Source of the DNA: an uncultured Roseburia sp.
Lineage (GTDB): Bacteria > Bacillota > Clostridia > Lachnospirales > Lachnospiraceae
DNA length: 64,000 nucleotides
NCBI GenBank assembly: GCA_934309475.1
Contig: CAKRDK010000001.1
Span: 186,001 to 250,000 of the forward strand
Direction of reading: 5' to 3'
A model generated the notes under the pieces. The model was not told the DNA's origin. It did not search any database and was given only the letters and a program-made list of their open reading frames with translations. The position numbers were made by a program, and so were the translations under genes. Of this stretch, positions 17,669 through 26,328 are shown piece by piece (the first letter of the stretch is position 1; each line of letters opens with the position of its first letter).

Positions 17669-18715
17669 TTATGTCTCGTCCCAGTGCAGTAATTCTTCCC
17701 GCAGCTCCGCAAGCAGTCTCTCTTCCGGTACTTTCTTGTAGACTTCACCATGTTTGATGATGAGTCCCTCTCCGATTCCGCCCGCGATTCCGATGTCTGC
17801 ACCTCTCGCCTCACCTGGACCATTTACGACGCAGCCCATAACCGCAACTTTAATGTCAAGTGGAATATCTGAAACCATCGCTTCCACCTGATTTGCAAGC
17901 TCAATCAGATTAATCTGGGTTCTTCCGCAGGTCGGGCAGGATACCACTTCCACACCGCCTTTTCGAAGCCCTAATGTTCTTAAAATCAGCTTTGCAGATT
18001 TAATCTCCTCTAACGGATCTCCGGTCAGGGATACCCGGATGGTATCGCCGATTCCCTGATGCAAAATCAGTCCAAGTCCGATGGAAGATTTGATATTTCC
18101 GCTAATCAGCGTTCCGGCTTCTGTAATGCCAACGTGAAGCGGATGGTCCGTCTGTGTATGAATCAGTTCATGCGCTTTGACGCACATCAGCACATCGGAA
18201 GATTTGATGCTGATGACTAAATTATCATAGCCCATATCTTCAATCAGTTTCACCTTGTCAAGTGCACTCTCCACAAGTCCTTCCGCTGTGACGCCATGAT
18301 ATTTTTCTAAAATATCCTTTTCTAAAGAACCGCTGTTTACCCCGACACGAATCGGAATATTGCGCTCTTTTGCCACATCCACAACTGCCCTGACACGCTC
18401 CACACTTCCAATATTTCCAGGATTAATGCGGATTTTATCTGCTCCGTGCTCCATAGCGGCAATTGCAAGCCGGTAATCAAAATGAATGTCTGCCACAAGC
18501 GGAATGTTAATCTGCTTCTTGATCTCGGTCAGCGCTTCCGCCGCTTCCATGGTCGGCACTGCACAGCGGATAATATCACATCCTGCCGCCGTCAGACATT
18601 TAATCTGCTCCACCGTAGCTTCCACATTCTCTGTCTTTGTATTTGTCATGGACTGAATCAGAATCGGATTGCCTCCTCCGATGACCCTGTTTCCAATCTG
18701 TACTGTCTTTGTCAT
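17669..18715 (-). CDS. ispG: 4-hydroxy-3-methylbut-2-enyl-diphosphate synthase
   Basis: The iron-sulfur enzyme of the penultimate step of the MEP isoprenoid pathway. A TIM-barrel start (QIGNRVIGGGNPILIQSMTN) is followed by the 4Fe-4S cysteines in SCPTCGRTQ and VMGCVVNGPGEA. The second ATG (18715) is chosen because AAAGGA lies nine bases ahead; an ATG three codons earlier sits against the ribosome site. It follows rseP closely and shares the pathway with dxr in the same operon. Confidence 0.96.
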   Translation of the reverse strand: MTKTVQIGNRVIGGGNPILIQSMTNTKTENVEATVEQIKCLTAAGCDIIRCAVPTMEAAEALTEIKKQINIPLVADIHFDYRLAIAAMEHGADKIRINPGNIGSVERVRAVVDVAKERNIPIRVGVNSGSLEKDILEKYHGVTAEGLVESALDKVKLIEDMGYDNLVISIKSSDVLMCVKAHELIHTQTDHPLHVGITEAGTLISGNIKSSIGLGLILHQGIGDTIRVSLTGDPLEEIKSAKLILRTLGLRKGGVEVVSCPTCGRTQINLIELANQVEAMVSDIPLDIKVAVMGCVVNGPGEARGADIGIAGGIGEGLIIKHGEVYKKVPEERLLAELREELLHWDET

Positions 18716-18754
18716 TTTTCTCATTCCTTTCGCGCAGCAATGCGCCTTATCTCA

Positions 18755-19789
18755 TCAAATAAAAAGTTTTCGAATATCATTAAACATTACAAGCACCATC
18801 AGAGCCAGCAGCAATACAAGTCCTATGAAGTGCACCATTCCCTCTTTGTCCGGGTCAACACGTTTTCCACGGATTGCCTCGATAATCAAAAAGACTAATC
18901 TTCCGCCGTCTAATGCTGGGAGCGGCAAAAGATTCATAACTCCAAGGTTTGCCGACAACAAAATACAGATATAAAGCATCTGTAAAAAAACGGCATAATA
19001 ACTGATGCTGACGGTCTGTTCATAGCTGTCCCCGATTACATTGACAATTCCGACAGGACCACTTAAGTCATTAACGCTGTAGCCGCCCGTCACAAGCATG
19101 CGAAGGCTCTGCACTGTCGTATAAATCCAGTATTCCACCTCGTAGGCACTGTATTTTAAGTTCTGGAAAACATTTCCCTTAAGACTCTCTGTTCCACCGG
19201 AAAATCCATACAGATAACGTCCGGTCTCCTCATCATATTTTGGAATTAACGTTGTCGTATATTTCTCGCCATCCCTCTCGTAGACCACTTTTACGGTCTC
19301 ACCGGAGTGAAACATGGAATATGCGCTGACTTCACTATAAAAATGAATATTCTTGTGATTCATTTTTAAAATTATATCGCCCTCCTGCATGCCGGCTTCC
19401 TGTGCCGCATAACCGTCAAGGACGCCTGCGAGCTTTGGAATATCAATTCCGGTACAGGAAATCAGGATAAACGAAAAAACAAACGCCATAATAAAGTTAA
19501 AAACCGGTCCTGCCGCAACGACACTGATACGCGCCCAGACAGACTTTTTCCCGAAAGCTCTCTCATCGGAACTTTCCTCATCTTCGCCTTCCATCATACA
19601 GGCACCGCCAAATGGCAGCAGTTTTAACGAATACTTCGTCTCCCCCTTTGTAAATCCACAGATGGTAGGTCCAAGGCCGAGGCAGAATTCATTAACGCGG
19701 ATTCCGTTTGCCTTTGCCAGAAGAAAATGACCTAATTCATGGAACAAAATGATAATACTAAATATAATTAATGCAACTATAATCTTCAC
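18755..19789 (-). CDS. rseP: Site-2 intramembrane metalloprotease (RseP/RasP)
   Basis: A 344-residue membrane zinc protease. The first transmembrane helix contains FHELGH (zinc ligands H17 and H21 with E18). A PDZ domain occupies about residues 115-190, and the C-terminal helix region has LLPLPALDGGR with the third ligand. Members cleave anti-sigma factors and signal-peptide remnants. It starts with GTG directly after the dxr stop, with a weak ribosome site, suggesting translational coupling. The position between dxr and the polC end matches rasP in B. subtilis. Confidence 0.95.
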   Translation of the reverse strand: MKIIVALIIFSIIILFHELGHFLLAKANGIRVNEFCLGLGPTICGFTKGETKYSLKLLPFGGACMMEGEDEESSDERAFGKKSVWARISVVAAGPVFNFIMAFVFSFILISCTGIDIPKLAGVLDGYAAQEAGMQEGDIILKMNHKNIHFYSEVSAYSMFHSGETVKVVYERDGEKYTTTLIPKYDEETGRYLYGFSGGTESLKGNVFQNLKYSAYEVEYWIYTTVQSLRMLVTGGYSVNDLSGPVGIVNVIGDSYEQTVSISYYAVFLQMLYICILLSANLGVMNLLPLPALDGGRLVFLIIEAIRGKRVDPDKEGMVHFIGLVLLLALMVLVMFNDIRKLFI

Positions 19790-20944
19790 TTAAATGCCCA
19801 AAACCTTTCTCTCAATCATCTCGTATACTGCTTTTTCTGTCTCTAATATCTGCTCCACATCTGGCGAATCAATAAAGCTGCACTCGCCCATACATTCTTC
19901 AATCAGTTCCGTAATACGCGGATAGGAAATCTTCCGGTCTAAAAACAGCGCGACCGCTTTCTCATTTGCCGCATTAAACACCGTTGGCACATTGCCGCCT
20001 TTTTTCATTGCATCATAGGCAAGGGCAAGCCCACGGAACGTGTCTGTATCCGGCCGCTCAAACGTCAAATCTTTCAGTTCAAACAAATCCAACCGCTTAC
20101 CGGAAAGATTCCTGCGCTCCGGATAATAAAGTGCATACTGAATCGGAAGCCGCATATCCGGTGTTCCAAGCTGTGCAATTACTGCTCCGTCCTCATATTC
20201 CACTGCGGAATGGATAACGCTCTGTGGATGTACCACAACCTGAATCTGATCTAATGTCACATCAAACAGCCATTTTGCCTCCATCACTTCCAAGCCTTTA
20301 TTTACAAGTGTAGATGAATCTATTGTGATTTTCCGTCCCATTGCCCAATTTGGATGTTTTAAGGCATCCTCCACCTGAACATTGGCAAGTTCCTCTCTGG
20401 TTCGTCCACGGAATGGTCCACCGGATGCCGTCAGAAGAATCTTATGAATCCGATTGCCTGCGCCACCCTGCAGGGACTGGAAAATGGCACTGTGCTCACT
20501 GTCTACCGGAAGAATCGGGACATTGTACTCTTTTGCGAGCGGCATAATAATGTGTCCTGCCGTCACAAGTGTTTCTTTGTTTGCAAGCGCAATCTTTTTC
20601 CCGGCACGAATTGCTGCGATAGTCGGCTGGATTCCCAACATACCTACAATTGCAGTTACAAGAATCTCGCTCTTTTCATAGACAGAAACTTCTAAAAGTC
20701 CCTCCATTCCGGACACTACTTTTACATTCAAATCTGCCACTTTTGTGCGGAGTTCCTTTGCTTTTTCTTCTTTCCAGATACTGACAAGTTCCGGCTTGAA
20801 TTCGCGGATCTGCTTTTCGAGCAATGTAATATTGCTTCCTGCCGCTAACGCTACCACGTCTAAGTCACCCTGTTCGCGCACTACCTCTAAGGTCTGGGTT
20901 CCGATAGAGCCGGTGGAACCTAAAATTGCTATTTTCTTTCTCAT
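19790..20944 (-). CDS. dxr: 1-deoxy-D-xylulose 5-phosphate reductoisomerase
   Basis: Second step of the MEP pathway: NADPH-dependent conversion of DXP to MEP. The N-terminal NADPH motif ILGSTGSIGTQT, the metal-binding PVDSEHSAIFQ, and the flexible-loop segment HPNWAMGRKITIDSSTL are present. The ATG at 20944 gives the usual family start (MRKKIAILG); a GTG three codons earlier is also possible, and the AGAAGGG ribosome site is not optimally spaced for either. Part of uppS-cdsA-dxr-rseP-ispG. Confidence 0.97.
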   Translation of the reverse strand: MRKKIAILGSTGSIGTQTLEVVREQGDLDVVALAAGSNITLLEKQIREFKPELVSIWKEEKAKELRTKVADLNVKVVSGMEGLLEVSVYEKSEILVTAIVGMLGIQPTIAAIRAGKKIALANKETLVTAGHIIMPLAKEYNVPILPVDSEHSAIFQSLQGGAGNRIHKILLTASGGPFRGRTREELANVQVEDALKHPNWAMGRKITIDSSTLVNKGLEVMEAKWLFDVTLDQIQVVVHPQSVIHSAVEYEDGAVIAQLGTPDMRLPIQYALYYPERRNLSGKRLDLFELKDLTFERPDTDTFRGLALAYDAMKKGGNVPTVFNAANEKAVALFLDRKISYPRITELIEECMGECSFIDSPDVEQILETEKAVYEMIERKVLGI

Positions 20945-20961
20945 GCCAAACACTTACCCTT

Positions 20962-21765
20962 CTATTTCATAAAATTCGCTGCAAGATAATAAATAATCGG
21001 AGCCGTAAAAATAACGCTGTCGAAACGGTCTAACACGCCACCGTGCCCCGGAATCAGTTTGCCATAATCTTTTATTTCGTAATTCCGTTTGATTGCAGAT
21101 GCCGTCAGATCTCCGACCATGGAGATAAGTGCACCCACTGCGGAAATTGCAGCAAGAATCCAGATTTCTCCCTCCTGCAATGCCATTGCATCACGGAAAA
21201 TAAAACTGTAAAGTGCTGTCAGAAGTGCTGCACCGACCACTCCGCCGATGGCTCCCTCCACCGATTTCTTCGGGCTGAGCTTTGGCGACATCTTGTGTTT
21301 TCCAATCAGGACACCGACACAGTAAGCACAGGTGTCGCATCCCCAGGAACATAAGAAAATCAGCCATACCAGATAAACTCCCTTTTCTAACATTCTTGTC
21401 TGATAGACATAGGATAACATTACAGCAACATAAAACAGCGCAAAAAATGCGGCAAACATCTGCTCCGTTTTGTATTTTGGAAATGTAAATACATAGACGA
21501 ACATCAGTACTACCAGAAATCCAAGTACAAGCATCCATGCATCAGTTATCCATGCAAAACGCAGATTCAGATAGAAAAAGGTCGCTGCCACATAACCGAC
21601 AACCGCCGGAAGTTCTTTTTCCATTTTAAAAATACGGTACAACTCAAACATACCAATATACGATAATATCAGTGTGGATGCAAGCAATACATCCCCACCT
21701 GTTATAATCAGAATTAATGCGAGAACCACGAGAACGATTCCGCTCAACAATCTTGTTTTAAACAT
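20962..21765 (-). CDS. cdsA: Phosphatidate cytidylyltransferase
   Basis: A multi-span membrane enzyme making CDP-diacylglycerol from phosphatidate and CTP. The 267 residues form seven or eight hydrophobic helices. The C-terminal signature (SMVGDLTASAIKRNYEIKDYG followed by IPGHGGVLDRFDS) is diagnostic of CdsA. It lies between uppS and dxr as in many Firmicutes. Confidence 0.96.
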   Translation of the reverse strand: MFKTRLLSGIVLVVLALILIITGGDVLLASTLILSYIGMFELYRIFKMEKELPAVVGYVAATFFYLNLRFAWITDAWMLVLGFLVVLMFVYVFTFPKYKTEQMFAAFFALFYVAVMLSYVYQTRMLEKGVYLVWLIFLCSWGCDTCAYCVGVLIGKHKMSPKLSPKKSVEGAIGGVVGAALLTALYSFIFRDAMALQEGEIWILAAISAVGALISMVGDLTASAIKRNYEIKDYGKLIPGHGGVLDRFDSVIFTAPIIYYLAANFMK

Positions 21766-21793
21766 CTTTTCCCATACCTTTCACCATATACCT

Positions 21794-22501
21794 TTATTCT
21801 TCGGATAATGCTCCAAATCTTCTGTCACGTTTATTATACGCTCTCACAGCCTCTTCTAATTCCTCTTTATGGAAATCAGGCCACGGTACACTCGTAAAAT
21901 AAAATTCGCTGTATGCAAGCTGCCACAAAAGATAATTGGAAAGTCTCTGTTCCCCACTCGTACGGATGAGCAAATCCGGGTCCGGTATCTCACTGGTATC
22001 TAAATATTGTTCGAATACTTCTTCTGTAATCTCATCTGCTTTCAGCGAACCGTCTTCTACCTTATGTGCCATTTTCTTCATGGCACGAATCATCTCATCA
22101 CGGCTGCCATAATTGATGGCAATTTGTAAATTCAATCCATCATTCTGTTTCGAATGTTCCTCTAACTCTGCAATCTGTTTCTGGAATTTTTCACTCAATC
22201 TGCTCTTATCCCCGATAACCCTCACACGGATATGATTCTTATCTGCTGTCTTCATACAGTTTTTCAGATAATTCTCTAACAGCTTCATCAATGCCTCAAC
22301 TTCACTGTCCGGTCGGTTCCAGTTCTCTGTGGAAAAGGCATACAACGTCAGATATTTGATTCCCATTTCAAATGCATCACGGCAAATCACTTCCACGTTT
22401 TTTGCACCCATCGTATGTCCGTAGTTACGTGGCATTCCTTTCGCTTTCGCCCATCTGCCGTTTCCATCTAAGATAATCGCTACATGCTGTGGAATCTTCA
22501 T
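21794..22501 (-). CDS. uppS: Undecaprenyl diphosphate synthase (isoprenyl transferase)
   Basis: Builds the C55 lipid carrier for peptidoglycan and wall polymers. Conserved regions: HVAIILDGNGRWAKAKG with the catalytic aspartate, GHTMGAKN, LTLYAFSTENWNRP, NYGSRDE and LLIRTSGEQRLSN. The frame is open upstream, but the ATG at 22501 has AAAGGAAG ahead and matches the usual 235-residue length. A terminator-like hairpin separates it from frr. Confidence 0.97.
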   Translation of the reverse strand: MKIPQHVAIILDGNGRWAKAKGMPRNYGHTMGAKNVEVICRDAFEMGIKYLTLYAFSTENWNRPDSEVEALMKLLENYLKNCMKTADKNHIRVRVIGDKSRLSEKFQKQIAELEEHSKQNDGLNLQIAINYGSRDEMIRAMKKMAHKVEDGSLKADEITEEVFEQYLDTSEIPDPDLLIRTSGEQRLSNYLLWQLAYSEFYFTSVPWPDFHKEELEEAVRAYNKRDRRFGALSEE

Positions 22502-22532
22502 AATTTTTCTTCCTTTCTGCGTTTTATGACGG

Positions 22533-22562
22533 AAAAAGGGACACGCATTGCTGGCATGTCCC
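22533..22562 (-). terminator. Terminator between frr and uppS
   Basis: On the minus strand GGGACATGC and GCGTGTCCC flank a short loop and are followed by TTTTT. It should partly separate rpsB-frr from uppS-polC; no clear promoter was seen for uppS. Confidence 0.7.
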
Positions 22563-22604
22563 CGTTTCACCTTCCTTCACACACCTATGTATGTGTCCGT
22601 TCTC

Positions 22605-23159
22605 CTAAACTGTAAGAATCTCTTTTGATTTTGCCTCTACAGCTTTGTCGATCTCTGCGATATATTTATCTGTCATTTTCTGTGCATTGTCTTCTAACTG
22701 CTTAATCTCATCCTCAGACACTTCTGTTGATTTTGCAAGCTTCTTGAAAGAATCATTTGCATCACGGCGAATATTACGAATGGCAACTTTTGCATTCTCG
22801 CCCTTTTTCTTTACATCTTTTGCAAGCTCTTTACGTCTCTCCTCTGTCAATTCCGGGAAAAGAAGACGCACTACTTTACCATCGTTTGTCGGATTAATCC
22901 CGAGGTCAGATGTCAAAATTGCTTTCTCGATTTCTTTTACCAAAGATGCTTCCCACGGCTGAATCTGAATCATTCTTGGTTCCGGAACGCTGACATTGGC
23001 AACCTGCTGAATTGCGGTCGGTGTTCCGTAATAATCAACTCTTAATTTGTCTAATACGTGTGGATTCGCGCGTCCGGCACGAATTGAACCAAATTCTTCG
23101 TATAAATTGTTCAATGATTTCTGCATTTTATCATCAAACTGAACTAATCTCTCATCCAT
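22605..23159 (-). CDS. frr: Ribosome recycling factor
   Basis: Splits post-termination ribosomes with EF-G. The 184 residues show the RRF pattern: SLNNLYEEFGSIRAGRANPH, LRVDYYGTPTAIQQVANVSVPEPRM with the long helical segments, then LTEERRKELAKDVKKKGENAKVAIRNIRRDAND broken across the hinge. AGGAG precedes the ATG. It lies 9 bp after pyrH, the usual bacterial pairing. Confidence 0.98.
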   Translation of the reverse strand: MDERLVQFDDKMQKSLNNLYEEFGSIRAGRANPHVLDKLRVDYYGTPTAIQQVANVSVPEPRMIQIQPWEASLVKEIEKAILTSDLGINPTNDGKVVRLLFPELTEERRKELAKDVKKKGENAKVAIRNIRRDANDSFKKLAKSTEVSEDEIKQLEDNAQKMTDKYIAEIDKAVEAKSKEILTV

Positions 23160-23168
23160 AATATTCTC

Positions 23169-23864
23169 CTATACTGTTACTTTTGTTCCCTTAAAGCTGC
23201 CACTCATGGCATTTACAATACTATCTTTTTCATTTAAGCCAAAGATATACATCGGCATCTTGTTCTCCATACACATGATGGATGCAGTAAGGTCAATCAC
23301 ACCTAACTGCTTGTCGATGACTTCCTGAATTGAGATTTCATCGTATTTCTTAGCATCCGGATTCAGTTTCGGATCGCTGTCATAGACACCATCAATCGCT
23401 TTTGCAAGGAAAATTCCCTCTGCTTCCATCTCGATTGCTCTCAATACGATACCGGTATCAGTTGAGAAATACGGATGTCCGGTTCCACCTGCAAAAAAGA
23501 CTACCATTCCTTTTTCAAAATATTTATTCGCACGGTCTTTTGAGAAAGGCTTTGTCATCGTACCACATTCAAATGGTGTCAGAATCTGTGTCTTCATTCC
23601 CACAGAGCGGAAAATCTCAGACACATAGATACAGTTCATGACAGTTGCAAGCATACCAATCTGGTCTGCTTTTGTTCTGTCGATTGTCTCACTCGTTCTT
23701 CCTCTCCAGAAGTTACCGCCGCCAATCACGATACCAACCTGGATTCCCTTGTCTACAATCTGTTTTACCTGTTTTGCAACATCTGTTACGGTCGGCTCAT
23801 CAAAACCGGTATGTTTGTCACCTGCTAACGCCTCACCGCTTAATTTTAAAAAAACACGTTTCAT
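23169..23864 (-). CDS. pyrH: UMP kinase
   Basis: Phosphorylates UMP to UDP. A 231-residue amino-acid-kinase fold: KRVFLKLSGEAL at the start, the glycine-rich GIVIGGGNFWRGR, and the ATP-binding region TGHPYFSTDTG. It starts 4 bp after the bactofilin gene, so it is co-transcribed with it. In most Firmicutes tsf directly precedes pyrH; here three genes intervene. Confidence 0.97.
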   Translation of the reverse strand: MKRVFLKLSGEALAGDKHTGFDEPTVTDVAKQVKQIVDKGIQVGIVIGGGNFWRGRTSETIDRTKADQIGMLATVMNCIYVSEIFRSVGMKTQILTPFECGTMTKPFSKDRANKYFEKGMVVFFAGGTGHPYFSTDTGIVLRAIEMEAEGIFLAKAIDGVYDSDPKLNPDAKKYDEISIQEVIDKQLGVIDLTASIMCMENKMPMYIFGLNEKDSIVNAMSGSFKGTKVTV

Positions 23865-23867
23865 GGA

Positions 23868-24740
23868 TTACATGTTTCCTTTCTTGGATTCAAAAAGTTC
23901 ATTTACATCTACGTCAGAATATGCCTGAGAACAGAAACCTTCGATTACTGCACCATTGTTAATCTGAACAGAACGTGATTTGATGTTACCCATCACAACT
24001 GCCGACGTGTCTACAACAACCGGTCCCTGTACATCGATATCACCTTTGATTGCACCTGCGATAACAGCAGATGAAGATGTCACATTACCGATGATAACAG
24101 AACCAAGACCAATTTTAACAGTACCTGTACTTACCACTTCTCCCTCAATCTTTGCTGCATCTGCAAAGAATTCAGAAGAATTGCTGTTACCGTTTACAGT
24201 TCCTGTAACAACTAATTTGCCATTGCACTCAACATTTCCCTGGATAGCTCCTCTGATATCAAGAGAACCATTAGAAGAAATGTCACCACGAATTACAGTA
24301 CCTTCTGTAATAACAGATACTTCGTCGCTTACCGGTGCGTTTGTCTGTGGTGCCATATTTGTTGCTGCGCTTGCGTTGTTTACTGGTGCTTCATTCATGA
24401 TTCTATTCTCCTCCTGCAATGCATTCTTATGCATATCTCTAAGTTCTTTTTCTAGTTTTTCTGAAAGTAAATTCTGTGCTGCTGATACATCTTCCGTCTT
24501 AACCGGTGCTGGCTCTCTCTTTACTTCTGCTGTCTTCTTTGCAGCTTCTTCCTGTTTGGAAACCTGCTCTAACAGACCATCGAGCTTGGACAATTCAGAT
24601 TCTACATCAACTTCTTCTTCTAAGGTATTGACTACAAGATCATCATTTAATGTCTCTTCTTCATTCACTGGTTCTTCTCCTGGAATAATATCATTCATCG
24701 CCTGAGAAAAGTCATCTTTAAAATCTTTAAAAAATCCCAT
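23868..24740 (-). CDS. Bactofilin-like polymer-forming cytoskeletal protein
   Basis: A 290-residue protein. Residues 1-140 are acidic and probably disordered or helical (DVESELSKLDGLLEQVSKQE), and residues about 142-270 are a bactofilin domain: short beta-helix rungs with repeated G-x-[IV] turns (TVIRGDI, GAIQGNV, GTVNGN, GSVIIGNV, AIKGDI). Bactofilins form nucleotide-independent filaments that position envelope enzymes. The ATG at 24740 has GGAGG ahead. It sits between a membrane deacetylase-like gene and pyrH. The long acidic N-terminal region is unusual for the family. Confidence 0.88.
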   Translation of the reverse strand: MGFFKDFKDDFSQAMNDIIPGEEPVNEEETLNDDLVVNTLEEEVDVESELSKLDGLLEQVSKQEEAAKKTAEVKREPAPVKTEDVSAAQNLLSEKLEKELRDMHKNALQEENRIMNEAPVNNASAATNMAPQTNAPVSDEVSVITEGTVIRGDISSNGSLDIRGAIQGNVECNGKLVVTGTVNGNSNSSEFFADAAKIEGEVVSTGTVKIGLGSVIIGNVTSSSAVIAGAIKGDIDVQGPVVVDTSAVVMGNIKSRSVQINNGAVIEGFCSQAYSDVDVNELFESKKGNM

Positions 24741-24768
24741 TTCTTTTCCTCCAATTATTCTCTTTTCG

Positions 24769-25755
24769 TTATTTGGCACTGTCTAATTGGACAGCCTGAA
24801 TAACGGTTGTATCTTCATCAATCGGTAATATCTGCGCATTCATCGCCTGCAACGCTTCAATCAGCGGAGCTAATGCCTCTACCGTTGTTGACTTATCATC
24901 TGCGTCGTGTAACAACACAACTGACGTCTTATATTTTACTACATTCGATGTCACATTTGCAACTATATCTTCAGAAGAATATGCCTGTGATGTTGCATCA
25001 CCGCTCGACACATTCCAATCATAGTAAACTACATTCTGTGAGTCCAGATACTGGATGAACTCTGCCATATCAACATTACTAATCTGATTACTGCTTCCTC
25101 CCGGGAATCTGTAATAGTGGGATTCCACTCCGGTCAGTTCATATAAATAATCCCTTAACTGTGTAAAATCGCTCTCAAACGCTTCCTTCGACTCATAAAT
25201 TGTACTGTATTTATTCGAATAGGAATGCATTCCTAATGTGTGACCATCCTCTACAATTCTTTTATACAATGCCTGAGATTCCTCGTCGGTCTTTCCAACC
25301 ACAAAAAATGTTGCCTTTACCTGATATTGGTCTAAAATATCTAAAATTGATTCTGTGTTCTCAGAAGGTCCATCCTCAAAAGTTAAATATACCTTTAAGG
25401 TATCGCCCTCCTGTGCAAGATTAAAACTGTCATCTACATTTGCCACCAGAGGTACCTTCTCACCGTCTTCCATGCTCTCCGTGTCGTAGTCCATCTGGGT
25501 ATCCCCTACACTCTCGCCTTTTCCTGTGTCTGACACCTCACCCGTCTGGCTGTATGTACTGTCTATTGTAAACTGATTTAATCGTTTCTCTAATATGCTC
25601 ACTTTCACAAGAAGCGTTACGATTAATATAATGGAAATCAGCATCCATGCCATAATTGTAAATATGATTCCATTTCGGATTCTTGCAACACGCTTCCTTC
25701 TTTGTCTCTGGTCTCTCAAAGCTGCCGAATCTTTCTCTTCCATGTAATGCACCAT
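24769..25755 (-). CDS. Membrane-anchored polysaccharide-deacetylase-like (NodB) protein
   Basis: A basic cytoplasmic N-terminus, one transmembrane helix (about 28-50), a linker, and an extracellular NodB domain (about 120-320): LTFEDGP (124-130), the RFPGG motif and VVLLHD. Such enzymes remove N-acetyl groups from peptidoglycan or other glycans. Two positions are unusual: the first Asp of TFDDGP is Glu, and the second His of the HSxxH metal motif is Asn (H177...N181). Activity is therefore uncertain. Start ambiguous (25755, or a GTG at 25752 or ATG at 25743). Confidence 0.85.
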   Translation of the reverse strand: MVHYMEEKDSAALRDQRQRRKRVARIRNGIIFTIMAWMLISIILIVTLLVKVSILEKRLNQFTIDSTYSQTGEVSDTGKGESVGDTQMDYDTESMEDGEKVPLVANVDDSFNLAQEGDTLKVYLTFEDGPSENTESILDILDQYQVKATFFVVGKTDEESQALYKRIVEDGHTLGMHSYSNKYSTIYESKEAFESDFTQLRDYLYELTGVESHYYRFPGGSSNQISNVDMAEFIQYLDSQNVVYYDWNVSSGDATSQAYSSEDIVANVTSNVVKYKTSVVLLHDADDKSTTVEALAPLIEALQAMNAQILPIDEDTTVIQAVQLDSAK

Positions 25756-25776
25756 GCCCTTCTATTCTCAGCTTCT

Positions 25777-25805
25777 ATTATATCTTTTCCTGGCACATGA
25801 ATCAA
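25777..25805 (-). promoter_or_regulatory. Promoter of the deacetylase-bactofilin-pyrH unit
   Basis: TTGATT (25805-25800), a 17-bp spacer and TATAAT (25782-25777) lie just before the deacetylase start and directly after the stop of the hypothetical gene. Confidence 0.65.
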
Positions 25806-25807
25806 CC

Positions 25808-26206
25808 TTAAAATTCTGCCTCATCAAATTCGCAAAATAAGCTGCCGCTCTCTGAATGGAACGTGTATGCTTCCTTTCCGCCCTGATACTCTGATTTTAA
25901 AGTTCCTTCCATATTGAGGAATGAATGTACATGCGCAATCTCTGCCAAAAGTTCTGCCACATCATCTAAAAATCCTTTTGCAGATTCACTGTCACTACAG
26001 TTTTCTTCTGCTTCTTCTTTCTGAATGTAGAGACGAAGTGCAAACTCATCCATATCGCTTTCATCTTCTATCTCTAAGGCCTTCAGATAGGTGTTTGGAG
26101 ACTGCTCTAACATAGCCTTCACAGAAGATGCAGAAGACATGATTCTTGACTGTGATACATCCTCAGCCTCTAAAAAGATATTAATTTCATATGAAAATTC
26201 AGCCAT
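25808..26206 (-). CDS. Hypothetical acidic protein
   Basis: A 132-residue, acidic, soluble-looking protein I do not recognise. It starts FSYEINIFLEAEDVSQS, has an acidic middle (EEAEENCSDSES) followed by a helical stretch (FLDDVAELLAEIAHVHSFLNM), and ends with an aromatic, acidic tail. No signal peptide or membrane segment. The ATG at 26206 is chosen for its strong GAGGAG ribosome site. It lies between the tsf terminator and the deacetylase promoter, so it may have its own weak promoter or depend on read-through. Confidence 0.75.
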   Translation of the reverse strand: MAEFSYEINIFLEAEDVSQSRIMSSASSVKAMLEQSPNTYLKALEIEDESDMDEFALRLYIQKEEAEENCSDSESAKGFLDDVAELLAEIAHVHSFLNMEGTLKSEYQGGKEAYTFHSESGSLFCEFDEAEF

Positions 26207-26249
26207 CTTTTTTCTCCTCATCGTAAACTATTTTCATGAATACAATGAA

Positions 26250-26289
26250 AACCCCGGCAAATCAAGGCAACACCTTGTTCACAGGGGTT
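26250..26289 (-). terminator. Terminator after tsf
   Basis: On the minus strand AACCCC and GGGGTT close an inner CAAGG/CCTTG stem and are followed by TTTTC. The outer stem is short, so read-through is possible. Confidence 0.6.
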
Positions 26290-26328
26290 CTCACCATATC
26301 AGCAATCAGAATGACTCTGATTTATTTA

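Noticed and set aside
23980-24705. Long plus-strand open frame opposite the bactofilin gene
   Set aside because: S/T/P-rich antisense reading of an acidic repetitive protein; no ribosome site.
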